Part shown: positions 24,337 to 31,448 of the stretch, in pieces
Layout of the letters: every line of letters starts with the position of its first letter
Numbering within the stretch: position 1 is the first letter of the stretch
Source: 66-474 sp035249465
Lineage (GTDB): Bacteria; Pseudomonadota; Gammaproteobacteria; Xanthomonadales; Rhodanobacteraceae
Reading direction: 5' to 3'
DNA: 33,111 bases
Assembly: GCA_035249465.1 (NCBI GenBank)
Contig: DATFGL010000062.1
Coordinates: 1-33,111, forward strand
Notes under the pieces: model-generated
Database searches by the model: none
Told to the model about the DNA's origin: nothing
The model's input: the letters and a program-made list of their open reading frames with translations, nothing else
Made by a program: the position numbers and the translations under genes

Positions 24337-25571
24337 TGCTCCACCGGCTGCGGATTCGGACTGAACGCGGGTTGCACCTTGTTGTTGATGTCCACCGGAG
24401 TGCCATTCTTGAGCTTCAACTGGCCGCTGGTGACGACCACGTCGCCTTGCTTGATGCCGCTCTCGATCGCGACCTGGTCACCGCGGGTCGGGCCGAGTGT
24501 CACCACTACCTGCTGCACGTAATGCGAAGGATCCTTGCCGCTCTTGGAGGTGCGATTGGATGCATTGGCATCCGCGGAGGACTTGGCTTTCACGGGCTGG
24601 CCTTCGGCGTCGCCCGTGGGCGGCGCTCCCTCGTGCACCACGAAGACGGTGTCGCCGTACGGCGCATACGAAATCGCGGTCTGCGGCAGCGTCAAGTAGC
24701 GCTGCGTGGCGCCCGAGTCCACCGCCACCTTGGTGAACATGCCGGGCACCAACAGCTTGTCGGGGTTGGCGACCGTCGCCTCGACGCCGACGTTGCGGGT
24801 GGACAGGTCGATCTTCGGATCGGTCGCGGAAACGTTGCCCGTGAAGGTCTTGTCCTTGAAGGCGTCGGCCGTGACCTCGACCTTGCCGCCCACCTGCAAC
24901 TGATTCAGCGACGACTGTGGCACGGTGAAATCGACATACACCGGGTCGAGCTGCTGCAGCGTGGCGACCGCGGTGCCCGCGCTGATGTACTGGCCCGCAT
25001 TCGCGGTGATGATGCCCACACGGCCCACGAACGGCGCGCGCAGTGTCTTCTTGTTCACCAGCGCCTGCTGCGACGCGGCGTTTGCCTGCGCGCTCTTCAG
25101 GTTGGCCATGTCGGTGTCGTACTCGGCCTTGCTGATCGCCTGCACCGCCAGCTGCTTCTTCGCGCGCTCTGCGGTCAACGCGGCCAGTTGCGCGGCCGCC
25201 TGCAGCGACGCCAGCGTGGCGCGATCCTGGTCATCGACCAGTTTGATCAGCACCTGGCCCTTCCTGACGTCGGCGCCGGACTTCACGTCCACATTCTCGA
25301 CCAATCCGGCGACGTCGAACGCGAGGTCCGCGCCGTGCACGGCACGCACGTTGCCGACGGCGTCAACGTGCGGCTGCCAGTCCTGGTATTCGGCGGTCAT
25401 GCTGCTGACCGTTTGCGGCGGATTGCCCATGGACTTCATGAACTTGCCGATCATGATGCTCTTGAAGGTGTTGAAGCCGATCAGCAGCCCGAACAGGATT
25501 GCCACCACCACGATCACGATGATCAGGCGCTTGCGCTGCCTCGGCCGCGCGGAAGATTCGTATGCGTTCAT
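24333..25571 (-). CDS. RND efflux periplasmic adaptor (membrane fusion protein)
   Basis: A 412-residue membrane-fusion protein linking the inner-membrane pump with the outer-membrane factor. One N-terminal membrane anchor (about residues 16-33, after a basic RPRQRKR) is followed by a lipoyl/barrel-sandwich half (VDVKSGADVRKGQVLIKLVDDQ), an alpha-helical hairpin (about 118-170), the second lipoyl half (LRAPFVGRVGI) and a beta-barrel. A Ser/Lys/Asn-rich insert sits near residues 320-345. It starts 5 nt after the outer-membrane factor gene. The stop codon is the TAG of a REP element, so the natural C-terminus may once have been different. Confidence 0.93.
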   Translation of the reverse strand: MNAYESSARPRQRKRLIIVIVVVAILFGLLIGFNTFKSIMIGKFMKSMGNPPQTVSSMTAEYQDWQPHVDAVGNVRAVHGADLAFDVAGLVENVDVKSGADVRKGQVLIKLVDDQDRATLASLQAAAQLAALTAERAKKQLAVQAISKAEYDTDMANLKSAQANAASQQALVNKKTLRAPFVGRVGIITANAGQYISAGTAVATLQQLDPVYVDFTVPQSSLNQLQVGGKVEVTADAFKDKTFTGNVSATDPKIDLSTRNVGVEATVANPDKLLVPGMFTKVAVDSGATQRYLTLPQTAISYAPYGDTVFVVHEGAPPTGDAEGQPVKAKSSADANASNRTSKSGKDPSHYVQQVVVTLGPTRGDQVAIESGIKQGDVVVTSGQLKLKNGTPVDINNKVQPAFSPNPQPVEQ

Positions 25572-25576
25572 GAGTG

Positions 25577-27112
25577 TCAGTGTTTCGCTGCGTGGTTGGC
25601 TTCGGAGATCTGCGCGCCTTGATCCGGATCTTGCCGCCAGCCGCCGCCCAGCGCGGCGTACAGCGCGGCGGTATCGGCGAGGCGCGCGGTACGCGACTTG
25701 ATCAGTGCGACGCGCGCCTCCTGGTAGGTCTGCACGGCGGACAACAGGTTGAGATAGCCCACTGCGCCGACCTGGTACTGGCTGCGCGTCAGCGACAGCA
25801 ATTGGGAGGCGTCATGTTCGGCCGTCGCCAGAGCCGCCAGGGTTTCCGCATCGTATTGCAGCGCCTGCAGCGAATCGGCGACGTTCTGGAAGGCGACCAG
25901 CACCGTCTGCTGCCAGTTCGCCAGCGCCGCGTCCATGCCGGCTTCCGCCGCACGCCGCTTGTGCAGCAATTCGCCGGCGTGGAACAACGGTTGCAGGATG
26001 TTGAGGCCGACCGACCATGCGCCGGTGCCCGCACTGAACAGGTCACCCGAGCTCAACGCCTGCGAACCGGCGCTGGCCGACAGCGTGAGCTGCGGCAGCA
26101 TGTTGGCCGTCGCCACGCCGACGCTGGCAGTCGCGGCGTGCAACTGCGCCGCCGCCGCGCGGATGTCCGGGCGCTGCGCGACCATTGTCGATGGCAGGCT
26201 CACCGGAATATCCCCCGGCAGGGTCACCTGGTCGAGCGTGACCGGCTGCAGCGCGAGCTGCGCGGAGGTGACGCCGAGGTAAGTCGCCAACTGGTTGCGC
26301 GTCGTCGCGAGCTGCGCCTGCAAGCCCGGAAGCGTCGCGTTGGCCGTGGCCAGCTGCGTACGGACCGCCAGCGTGTCGGAGAACGACTTGCTGCCGATCG
26401 CCTGCTGCTTTTCCGCAATCGACAACTGCTGTTTCAGCGCATCGACGATCTGCTGGTTCGCCTGCACCTGCTCGTGCAGCGAGGCTTCCTGCAACGATGC
26501 GGTGACGACATTCGCCGCCAGCGCCAGGTACGTCGCATCCAGCTGCGCGCGCTGCACGTCGGCCTGGGCTTCCTGGGCCTCGATACCGCGGCGCACGCCG
26601 CCGAAGATGTCGAAGACGTAGCCGACGCTGACGCCTGCATTGAATATGTTGAACGGCTTGGAGCCCGATCCCGCGCCACCGCCGAGCCCGGCGAACTGCG
26701 CGCCGGATTGCTTCTGGCGGGTCGCGCCGGCATTGGCATCGAGGTGCGGGAACATGCCGCTTTCGGAAGCCTTCGCGTTCTCTTCCGCCTGGCGCAGCGT
26801 GGCCTGTGCCGCGGCGACGGTGGGGCTGTGCTGGAAGGCTTGCTGCACGCGGCGGTCGATCTCGGCATTGCCGAAACTGGTCCACCAACGCTGTGGCACC
26901 TTTTCGCCGGTGAGAAAGCGTTGCGCGTCGCCACCGGCCGTGCTGGCGGTGACGGTGGCTTGCGGCAAGGGTGGGTCCGTGTAGCGGTCGACGGCGGGCG
27001 CGGCCGGAACCCGGAAATTCGGGCCGACCGCACATCCGGCAAGCGCCAGCGTGGCCATCACCAGCATGGCCCGCCTTGCGGCAGACTTTGATGGAGTCAT
27101 GGGTTGCATCAT
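25577..27112 (-). CDS. RND efflux outer-membrane factor lipoprotein (OprM/NodT family)
   Basis: A 511-residue TolC-like outer-membrane channel protein. It starts with a lipoprotein signal (LALAGC, Cys27), then the family opening GPNFRVPAAPAVDRY. Two repeats of long helices and barrel strands follow (QQRWWTSFGNAEID-like and AEENAKASESGMFPHLDANAG; later AQRPDIRAAAAQLHAATASVGVATANMLPQLTLS). Two ATGs lie at the very start (27112 and 27109) and another three codons on; the first is used here. It is the first gene of the operon, so the order is outer-membrane factor, adaptor, pump. This differs from the more common order with the channel last. A sigma-70-like promoter is upstream. Confidence 0.93.
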   Translation of the reverse strand: MMQPMTPSKSAARRAMLVMATLALAGCAVGPNFRVPAAPAVDRYTDPPLPQATVTASTAGGDAQRFLTGEKVPQRWWTSFGNAEIDRRVQQAFQHSPTVAAAQATLRQAEENAKASESGMFPHLDANAGATRQKQSGAQFAGLGGGAGSGSKPFNIFNAGVSVGYVFDIFGGVRRGIEAQEAQADVQRAQLDATYLALAANVVTASLQEASLHEQVQANQQIVDALKQQLSIAEKQQAIGSKSFSDTLAVRTQLATANATLPGLQAQLATTRNQLATYLGVTSAQLALQPVTLDQVTLPGDIPVSLPSTMVAQRPDIRAAAAQLHAATASVGVATANMLPQLTLSASAGSQALSSGDLFSAGTGAWSVGLNILQPLFHAGELLHKRRAAEAGMDAALANWQQTVLVAFQNVADSLQALQYDAETLAALATAEHDASQLLSLTRSQYQVGAVGYLNLLSAVQTYQEARVALIKSRTARLADTAALYAALGGGWRQDPDQGAQISEANHAAKH

Positions 27113-27453
27113 TCAGGCGGGAAACGGTCTGAAGCGTTCGGCAAGGCGCCGGAAAGGCGACTTGTTTAACTGAACTGCACGGTATTGTATTTACGGCAAG
27201 GCCATTGTGCAAGAACTGCATTGATGTCGAAAGGGCAGGATGTCATGGCGTCGCGGGTGACAGTTGTCATGGATGGCCCGCCTGGCGACTTTGATGCCCC
27301 AACGACGAACGAGGCAAACGCGATTCGACACCGGCCAGCACAAACATCCCACTCGAAGCGGCTGTTGTGAGAAGTCAGGCCAGGGAAGGCCGTTCTGGTC
27401 TCCATGACCGTGAGAGCACTCCCGCTGATCAGATACTTAAGGAGACGCGGCGA
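27113..27453. other. intergenic region between the efflux operon and zapE
   Basis: 341 nt without a supported gene. It contains the efflux promoter (27184-27212) and repeat copy A (from 27354). The part from about 27215 to 27350 holds no recognised element. A 61-codon plus-strand frame here lacks a ribosome site or recognisable domain and is not called. An imperfect inverted sequence GTTTAACTGAAC (about 27164-27175) lies beside the expected transcription start and could be an operator. Confidence 0.5.
27184..27212 (-). promoter_or_regulatory. sigma-70-type promoter of the RND efflux operon
   Basis: Minus strand: -35 TTGCAC (27207-27212; 4 of 6 to TTGACA), 17-nt spacer, -10 TACAAT (27184-27189; 5 of 6). 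The expected start is near 27177, about 65 nt before the first ATG. No TetR, MarR or LysR regulator gene lies nearby, so control is either constitutive or by a distant regulator. Confidence 0.6.
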
Positions 27454-27468
27454 TCAGGGGTGATCGCA
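27354..27468 (+). repeat. structured intergenic repeat, copy A
   Basis: First of four related elements of about 110 nt. It begins CGAAGCGGCTGTTGTGAG, has stem GGCC/GGCC (27378-27391, 6-nt loop), the invariant GTTCTGGT and the 3' stem GCGATC/GATCGC (27450-27467). The central part is the most diverged. The last 15 nt encode the C-terminal residues and stop codon of zapE on the other strand. Confidence 0.75.
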
Positions 27469-28587
27469 GGAAGCACGATGCGCTTCGGCCAGGTATTCCC
27501 TGCTCTGCATCTCGATCAGGCGGCTCTCGATGCGCGCGAACTCACCGCGCAGGCGCGTGCCGTCGTAAAGCTCCACCACCGGCACCTGCGCGGTCACCGC
27601 CAGCTTCACGCAACGGTCGTAGACCTCGTCGATCAGGTGCGCGAAACGCTGCGCGGCATCTTCGTTGAACGGAGTGAACTGCGGCAGGCGCGAGATCAGG
27701 ATCGCGGGATACGTCCGCGCCAACTCGATGTAATCCGCGGAACCATACGGGCCATCGCACAATGCGGCAAAGTCGAACCAGGCGGCCTGCACGCAAACGC
27801 GGCGCGCACGAAAGCTGCGGTCGTTGATCTCCAGCGTGGCGTTCTCTGCGACCGTGCCCTGTGCCAGTTCCGTGAACAGGCGCGCCAGCGCGGCCTCCGC
27901 GTGCGCGTTGTCGGGCGTCAGGTACACCGGCACGCGGGTCAGCGCACGCAGGCGCCAATCCCGTGAAGACGCCAATTCCAGCACCTCGCAATGCTGCTCC
28001 AGCAGCGCGATCGCCGGCAGGAAGCGTTCGCGCTGCAGGCCGTTCCTGTACAGATCGCGGGGCGGCGTATTCGACGTGGTGACCAGCGTGACGCCGCGTT
28101 CCGCCAGCGCGCGCAGCAAACCATGCAGGATCATCGCATCGCCGATGTCGGTGACCATGAATTCGTCGAGGCACAACGCGCGCGCGCGCGCGGCGATCTC
28201 CGCCGCGACGCGCGGCAGCGGATCGCGCACTTCGCCGAGTTCGCGCAGCTTCGCGTGCACGTCCAGCATGAAGCGATGGAAATGCACGCGCAACGCGACG
28301 CCGGACGGCAGCGAAGCGACGAACTGGTCCATCAACATGGTCTTGCCGCGGCCGACCGCACCCCAGAGATACAAACCCCGCGGCGGCGGCTTGTGCCCGG
28401 CCAAGCGCGCGCGCAGACGTGCGAACACGCCCGGCACCGGTGCCAGCAACGCCGCATGCAGGCGATCGAATGCCGCGAGCGCCGCGCGCTGCGCGGGGTC
28501 GTCCTCCCAGCGGCGGTCTTTCACCCCACGTGCATAAAGCGCACTCGGAAGCACGTTGGCTTGTGCGATCGTCCCTGATCGCTGCAT
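27454..28587 (-). CDS. zapE: ZapE, cell-division AFG1-like ATPase
   Basis: An ATPase of the AFG1/ZapE family; in E. coli ZapE acts on FtsZ at the constricting Z-ring. From the ATG at 28587 the product is 377 residues, matching E. coli ZapE (375). It has the family motif GLYLWGAVGRGKTMLMD (Walker A, 76-83), HFHRFMLDVH, Walker B with ALCLDEF (Asp141-Glu142), TSNTPPRDLYRNGLQRERFLPAI and the C-terminal VDEVYDRCVKLAVTAQVPV. The ATG at 28587 lies inside repeat copy B; a GTG at 28554, just outside it, would begin right before the conserved part. A still earlier ATG (28662) has the better ribosome site (GAGGAAGG). The stop codon lies in repeat copy A. The true start is unsettled. Confidence 0.88.
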   Translation of the reverse strand: MQRSGTIAQANVLPSALYARGVKDRRWEDDPAQRAALAAFDRLHAALLAPVPGVFARLRARLAGHKPPPRGLYLWGAVGRGKTMLMDQFVASLPSGVALRVHFHRFMLDVHAKLRELGEVRDPLPRVAAEIAARARALCLDEFMVTDIGDAMILHGLLRALAERGVTLVTTSNTPPRDLYRNGLQRERFLPAIALLEQHCEVLELASSRDWRLRALTRVPVYLTPDNAHAEAALARLFTELAQGTVAENATLEINDRSFRARRVCVQAAWFDFAALCDGPYGSADYIELARTYPAILISRLPQFTPFNEDAAQRFAHLIDEVYDRCVKLAVTAQVPVVELYDGTRLRGEFARIESRLIEMQSREYLAEAHRASCDHP

Positions 28588-28670
28588 CACGAGATGCACA
28601 GGCGAACGAACGCATTCGTGCCCAACGAACACCAGAACGGGCTTCCTGCCCTGACTTTCCATAACAGCCG
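28564..28670 (-). repeat. structured intergenic repeat, copy B
   Basis: Minus-strand copy. It has CGGCT near its 5' end, stem GGGC/GCCC (28639-28651), GTTCTGGT, a central hairpin TGCATC/GATGCA (28583-28598) and the 3' stem GCGATC/GATCGC (28565-28582). It fills the gap between the hydrolase stop and the zapE coding region. The ATG within its central hairpin is a candidate zapE start codon. Confidence 0.8.
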
Positions 28671-28678
28671 CCTTCCTC

Positions 28679-29359
28679 TCATCTTTGAGGCGGCAACCAG
28701 GCGCGAACGGCATTCTTCACCGCGCCACGCAGATCCATCAACCGGCGATGGAAGAAGTGCCCGGTTTCGGGCATCCTGATCAGCGCGGGCTGCGGATCCA
28801 GCGTAGCGACCCAGTCGAACACGCCCTGCGGGTCCACCACTTCGTCGTCTTCGCCCTGCACCACCAGCCACGGGCAACTGGGCATGGCCAGCTCACCGAA
28901 TTCGTAGCGCCCGACCGGCGGCGCGACGGTGACGAGTGCATCGGCGCCCAGCGAACGCGCGGAACGCAACGCGATGTAGCTGCCGAACGAGAATCCCGCC
29001 AGCCACAGCGCGTCGCCCGGCTGCGCCTGACGCACCCACTGCGCCACGGCGACGAGATCGCCACTTTCGCCATCGCCATGGTCGAATTCACCGGTGGACG
29101 CACCGATGCCGCGGAAATTGAAGCGCACCGTGGCGAGTCCCGACTCGCGAAAGGATCGCTCAAGCATGGTGACGACCTTGTTGCGCATCGTGCCACCCTG
29201 CTGCGGATTGGGATGGCAGATCACGACCGTGCCGGCGCGGGCCTGGCCCGGCTCCGGTACCGCGGTCGCCACTTCCAGCGTACCGGCAGGACCTGGCAGC
29301 GCGAACGTGGCGGGGGCGTCTGGAAAGCCGGCCGGGGCCGACGGCAAGGCGTCGCTCAT
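28679..29359 (-). CDS. alpha/beta hydrolase
   Basis: A 226-residue cytosolic alpha/beta hydrolase. The catalytic pieces are visible: HPNPQQGGTMRNKVV near the oxyanion region, nucleophile elbow G-F-S-F-G (AGFSFGSY), the acid in GEDDEVVD and the histidine in MPETGHFFH. The form resembles the small dienelactone-hydrolase-like family often annotated as YsgA/CBM-like esterases or 'alpha/beta hydrolase'; the substrate is unknown. The ATG at 29359 is chosen because residues upstream of it would be encoded by repeat copy C and show no conserved features. The gene is divergent from acpH and directly upstream of zapE. Confidence 0.88.
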   Translation of the reverse strand: MSDALPSAPAGFPDAPATFALPGPAGTLEVATAVPEPGQARAGTVVICHPNPQQGGTMRNKVVTMLERSFRESGLATVRFNFRGIGASTGEFDHGDGESGDLVAVAQWVRQAQPGDALWLAGFSFGSYIALRSARSLGADALVTVAPPVGRYEFGELAMPSCPWLVVQGEDDEVVDPQGVFDWVATLDPQPALIRMPETGHFFHRRLMDLRGAVKNAVRAWLPPQR

Positions 29360-29380
29360 GGGTGGATGATAATTGATATT

Positions 29381-29488
29381 TGCGATCGTCCATGATCGCT
29401 GCCTCGCCGAGCGCCATGGCAAACCGGAACGTCCCATCGCGATGAACACCAGAACGGCCATCCGTGGCGCGACTTTTCAAAAAAGCCG
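29381..29488 (-). repeat. structured intergenic repeat, copy C
   Basis: Minus-strand copy filling the divergent gap between the hydrolase gene and acpH. It has CGGCT directly before the acpH ATG, stem GCCA/TGGC (29457-29468, 4-nt loop), GTTCTGGT and the 3' stem GCGATC/GATCGC (29382-29399). It is the most diverged copy in its central part, yet both terminal stems are still perfectly paired. Confidence 0.75.
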
Positions 29489-30085
29489 ATGAACCATCTT
29501 GCCCACGCCTTGCTCGCCGACGCAGGTGGCGTCGAGTTCGCGCTGGGCAGCGCGCAGGGCGACTTCATCCACGGCCACCCCGATCCCGGCTGGCCCGAAG
29601 CACGCCAGGCCGGTTTGCGTTTCCATCGCGCGATCGACCGGTTCACCGACGCCCACCCCGGGGTGGTGGCCGCGCGCAACGCATTCGAACCGCCCTTGCG
29701 CCGCTATGCGGGCATCGTGCTGGATGTCTGGTTCGATCATCTGCTGGTGCGCGCGTGGCACTGCCATTGTCCGGAAGAATCGCTGCCGCGGTTTTCGCGT
29801 CGATGGCTGACGCTGCTGGACACACACGCGATGGAATTGCCGGAATCGCTGCGCGGCTTCCTCGCCTGGATGCACGCGCACGGCCTGCCCGCGGCTTATG
29901 GCGACGACGCCACCCTCGACGCCGTGTTCCATGCGCTGGCACGGCGCCTGTCGCGCCCATCACCCGTCGGCGAAGCGCTGCCCGCGCTGCGCGAACGGGC
30001 CGAGACTTTGCAGCGCCATTTCGATGCGTTCTTTCCCGAACTCGCCGCGCACGCACGCAACTTGCGCCGTGGGTTGCTGGCCTAG
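29489..30085 (+). CDS. acpH: acyl carrier protein phosphodiesterase (AcpH family)
   Basis: A 198-residue HD-like phosphodiesterase expected to remove the 4'-phosphopantetheine arm from acyl carrier protein. Family features are the N-terminal MNHLAHALLA, the GSAQGDFIHG motif (about 19-28), LRFHRAIDRFTDAHP (43-57) with putative metal ligands, and YAGIVLDVWFDHLLVRAW (73-90). The length agrees with E. coli AcpH (193). The ATG at 29489 directly abuts repeat copy C, and no normal ribosome site is visible (AAAAAAGCCG precedes it). Its stop overlaps the convergent transporter stop in a shared CTAG. Confidence 0.9.
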   Translation: MNHLAHALLADAGGVEFALGSAQGDFIHGHPDPGWPEARQAGLRFHRAIDRFTDAHPGVVAARNAFEPPLRRYAGIVLDVWFDHLLVRAWHCHCPEESLPRFSRRWLTLLDTHAMELPESLRGFLAWMHAHGLPAAYGDDATLDAVFHALARRLSRPSPVGEALPALRERAETLQRHFDAFFPELAAHARNLRRGLLA

Positions 30086-31413
30086 GCGCTGTCCTTCGCC
30101 GCGCGGCTGGCGGCGGCCGCATGCCAGCCGAACACGCCCGCCAATCCGGCTGCCGCCGCGGAAATCGCGCCGATCGTCCCGAGCGAAGCGCCCAGCGCGC
30201 GCAGGCCGTCGAGCCCGCTCGCCACCGTGACGTCGCCGAAACGCCATACCGCGGTTTCGACGAAGTTCTTGCCCTTGTAGCGGATCTCGCGCGCGGTACG
30301 CGTGTACAGCGCGTCCGCAGCCGGCTTGGTGACGCCGTACGCGAAGCTGCGCGTCACGACCAGCATCAGCGGGATCAGCGCGATCGCGGTTCCGGCGACG
30401 CCGAACTGCGCGGCGCCGAACAGCGCCACCGCCACCAGCATCGCAACGTTCACCACCGCCGGCAGCACCAGCCCCGAGACGATGCCGAAGCGCGGCAGCA
30501 TCCAGCGCGTCAACCCGACCTGCAACGCCATCTGGAGGATGTTCACCGCGAGATCGACGTGCCCGTAGAACGCGGTGCGCGCAGCGGCATCGGCGAAATG
30601 GGCCTTGGCGTAATCGGCGACCAGCGCGTACGCGAGCGTGCCGACACCGTCCGAGCACAGCATCAGCAAGGCCATCAGGCGCAGGAACGGGTCGGCGAAG
30701 GTCGCGCGCAACCCCGCCAGCATCGAGCCGCCGATCGGAGTGGATTCACCGCGCTCGCCGCCGTGCGCCGCCGACAGATGCAACATCAGGCCCAGTGCGA
30801 CCAGCAACAGGATGGCCGACACGGCCAGCAGCGGCGCCACGCCGATGCGTTCCACCAGCAACGAAGTCAACGCAGGGCCCGCCAGGGCGCCGAGCGCGCC
30901 GCCCAGCGCAATCAGCGGGAACACGCGCCGCGCGCGTTCGCCGTCGAAGAGGTCCGCCATCAGGCTCCAGAACAGCGACACCACGAACAGGTTGAATACG
31001 CTGACCCAGATGAAGAAACCGATGCCCAATGGGCGCGCACCGATGCGTGTCTGCTGCGCGAACAGCGGCACGAACGCGACCAGGCAGATGATGAAGAAGC
31101 CGTAGCCCCAACCCAGCAACGCGCGGCGCGGCAGCCGCGCGGAAAGCCAGCCGAACACCGGTGCGACGGCCAGCATCGCGACGAAGGTGCCGGCGTAGAA
31201 CCACGGCAGCGCGACCGAACCGGTCGCGCCGGCCAATTGGTCGCGCACCGGGCGGATCACGTAATAGGCGGCAAGCAGGAAGAAAAACGCCAGCGCCGAC
31301 ACTCCAACCCGGCGTGCCTCTGCTGCCCGTTCGAAGCGGCTTTTGTGAAAAGTCAGGACAGGAAGTCCGTTCTGGTATTCATGATTGCCGAATACTCCAA
31401 TCCACTGCTGCAT
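30082..31413 (-). CDS. TLC/NTP-exchange-like or MFS transporter
   Basis: A polytopic inner-membrane protein of up to 443 residues with about 12 hydrophobic segments. The opening helix FFLLAAYYVIRPVRDQL, FWSLMADLFDGERARRVFPLI, and the C-terminal RYKGKNFVETAVWRFGD segment are features I associate with bacterial relatives of ADP/ATP (TLC) translocases, also annotated as MFS proteins. The substrate is not known. The first 27 residues from the ATG at 31413 are encoded by repeat copy D and have no conserved transporter features. The real start may be a GTG at 31302, only about 11 residues before the conserved YYVIRP motif. The gene is convergent with acpH, with overlapping stop codons. Confidence 0.75.
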   Translation of the reverse strand: MQQWIGVFGNHEYQNGLPVLTFHKSRFERAAEARRVGVSALAFFFLLAAYYVIRPVRDQLAGATGSVALPWFYAGTFVAMLAVAPVFGWLSARLPRRALLGWGYGFFIICLVAFVPLFAQQTRIGARPLGIGFFIWVSVFNLFVVSLFWSLMADLFDGERARRVFPLIALGGALGALAGPALTSLLVERIGVAPLLAVSAILLLVALGLMLHLSAAHGGERGESTPIGGSMLAGLRATFADPFLRLMALLMLCSDGVGTLAYALVADYAKAHFADAAARTAFYGHVDLAVNILQMALQVGLTRWMLPRFGIVSGLVLPAVVNVAMLVAVALFGAAQFGVAGTAIALIPLMLVVTRSFAYGVTKPAADALYTRTAREIRYKGKNFVETAVWRFGDVTVASGLDGLRALGASLGTIGAISAAAAGLAGVFGWHAAAASRAAKDSA

Positions 31414-31444
31414 CCAACGATGCAGCGATCAGGGATCGATCGCA
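31332..31444 (+). repeat. structured intergenic repeat, copy D
   Basis: Plus-strand copy between the peptidase stop and the transporter. It begins CGAAGCGGCTTTTGTG and has stem GGAC/GTCC (31356-31368), GTTCTGGT, a strong 8-bp central hairpin GCTGCATC/GATGCAGC (31407-31426) and the 3' stem GCGATC/GATCGC (31425-31443). It is the copy with the best stems. It overlaps the 5' part of the transporter reading frame. Confidence 0.8.
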
Positions 31445-31448
31445 CGAA

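Noticed and set aside
27185..27370. A 61-codon plus-strand frame in the gap upstream of the efflux operon
   Set aside because: No ribosome site, no recognisable domain, and it overlaps the efflux promoter and repeat copy A.
27354..31444. Idea that the four repeats encode a conserved small peptide (copies B and D read similar residues around KSQDRKSVLVF)
   Set aside because: Copies A and C have one-base length changes inside the stem loop that break the frame, while the stems stay paired; coding is not the conserved property.
27354..31444. CRISPR array
   Set aside because: The repeats are about 110 nt, in both orientations, diverged and separated by whole genes; they have no regular spacers.
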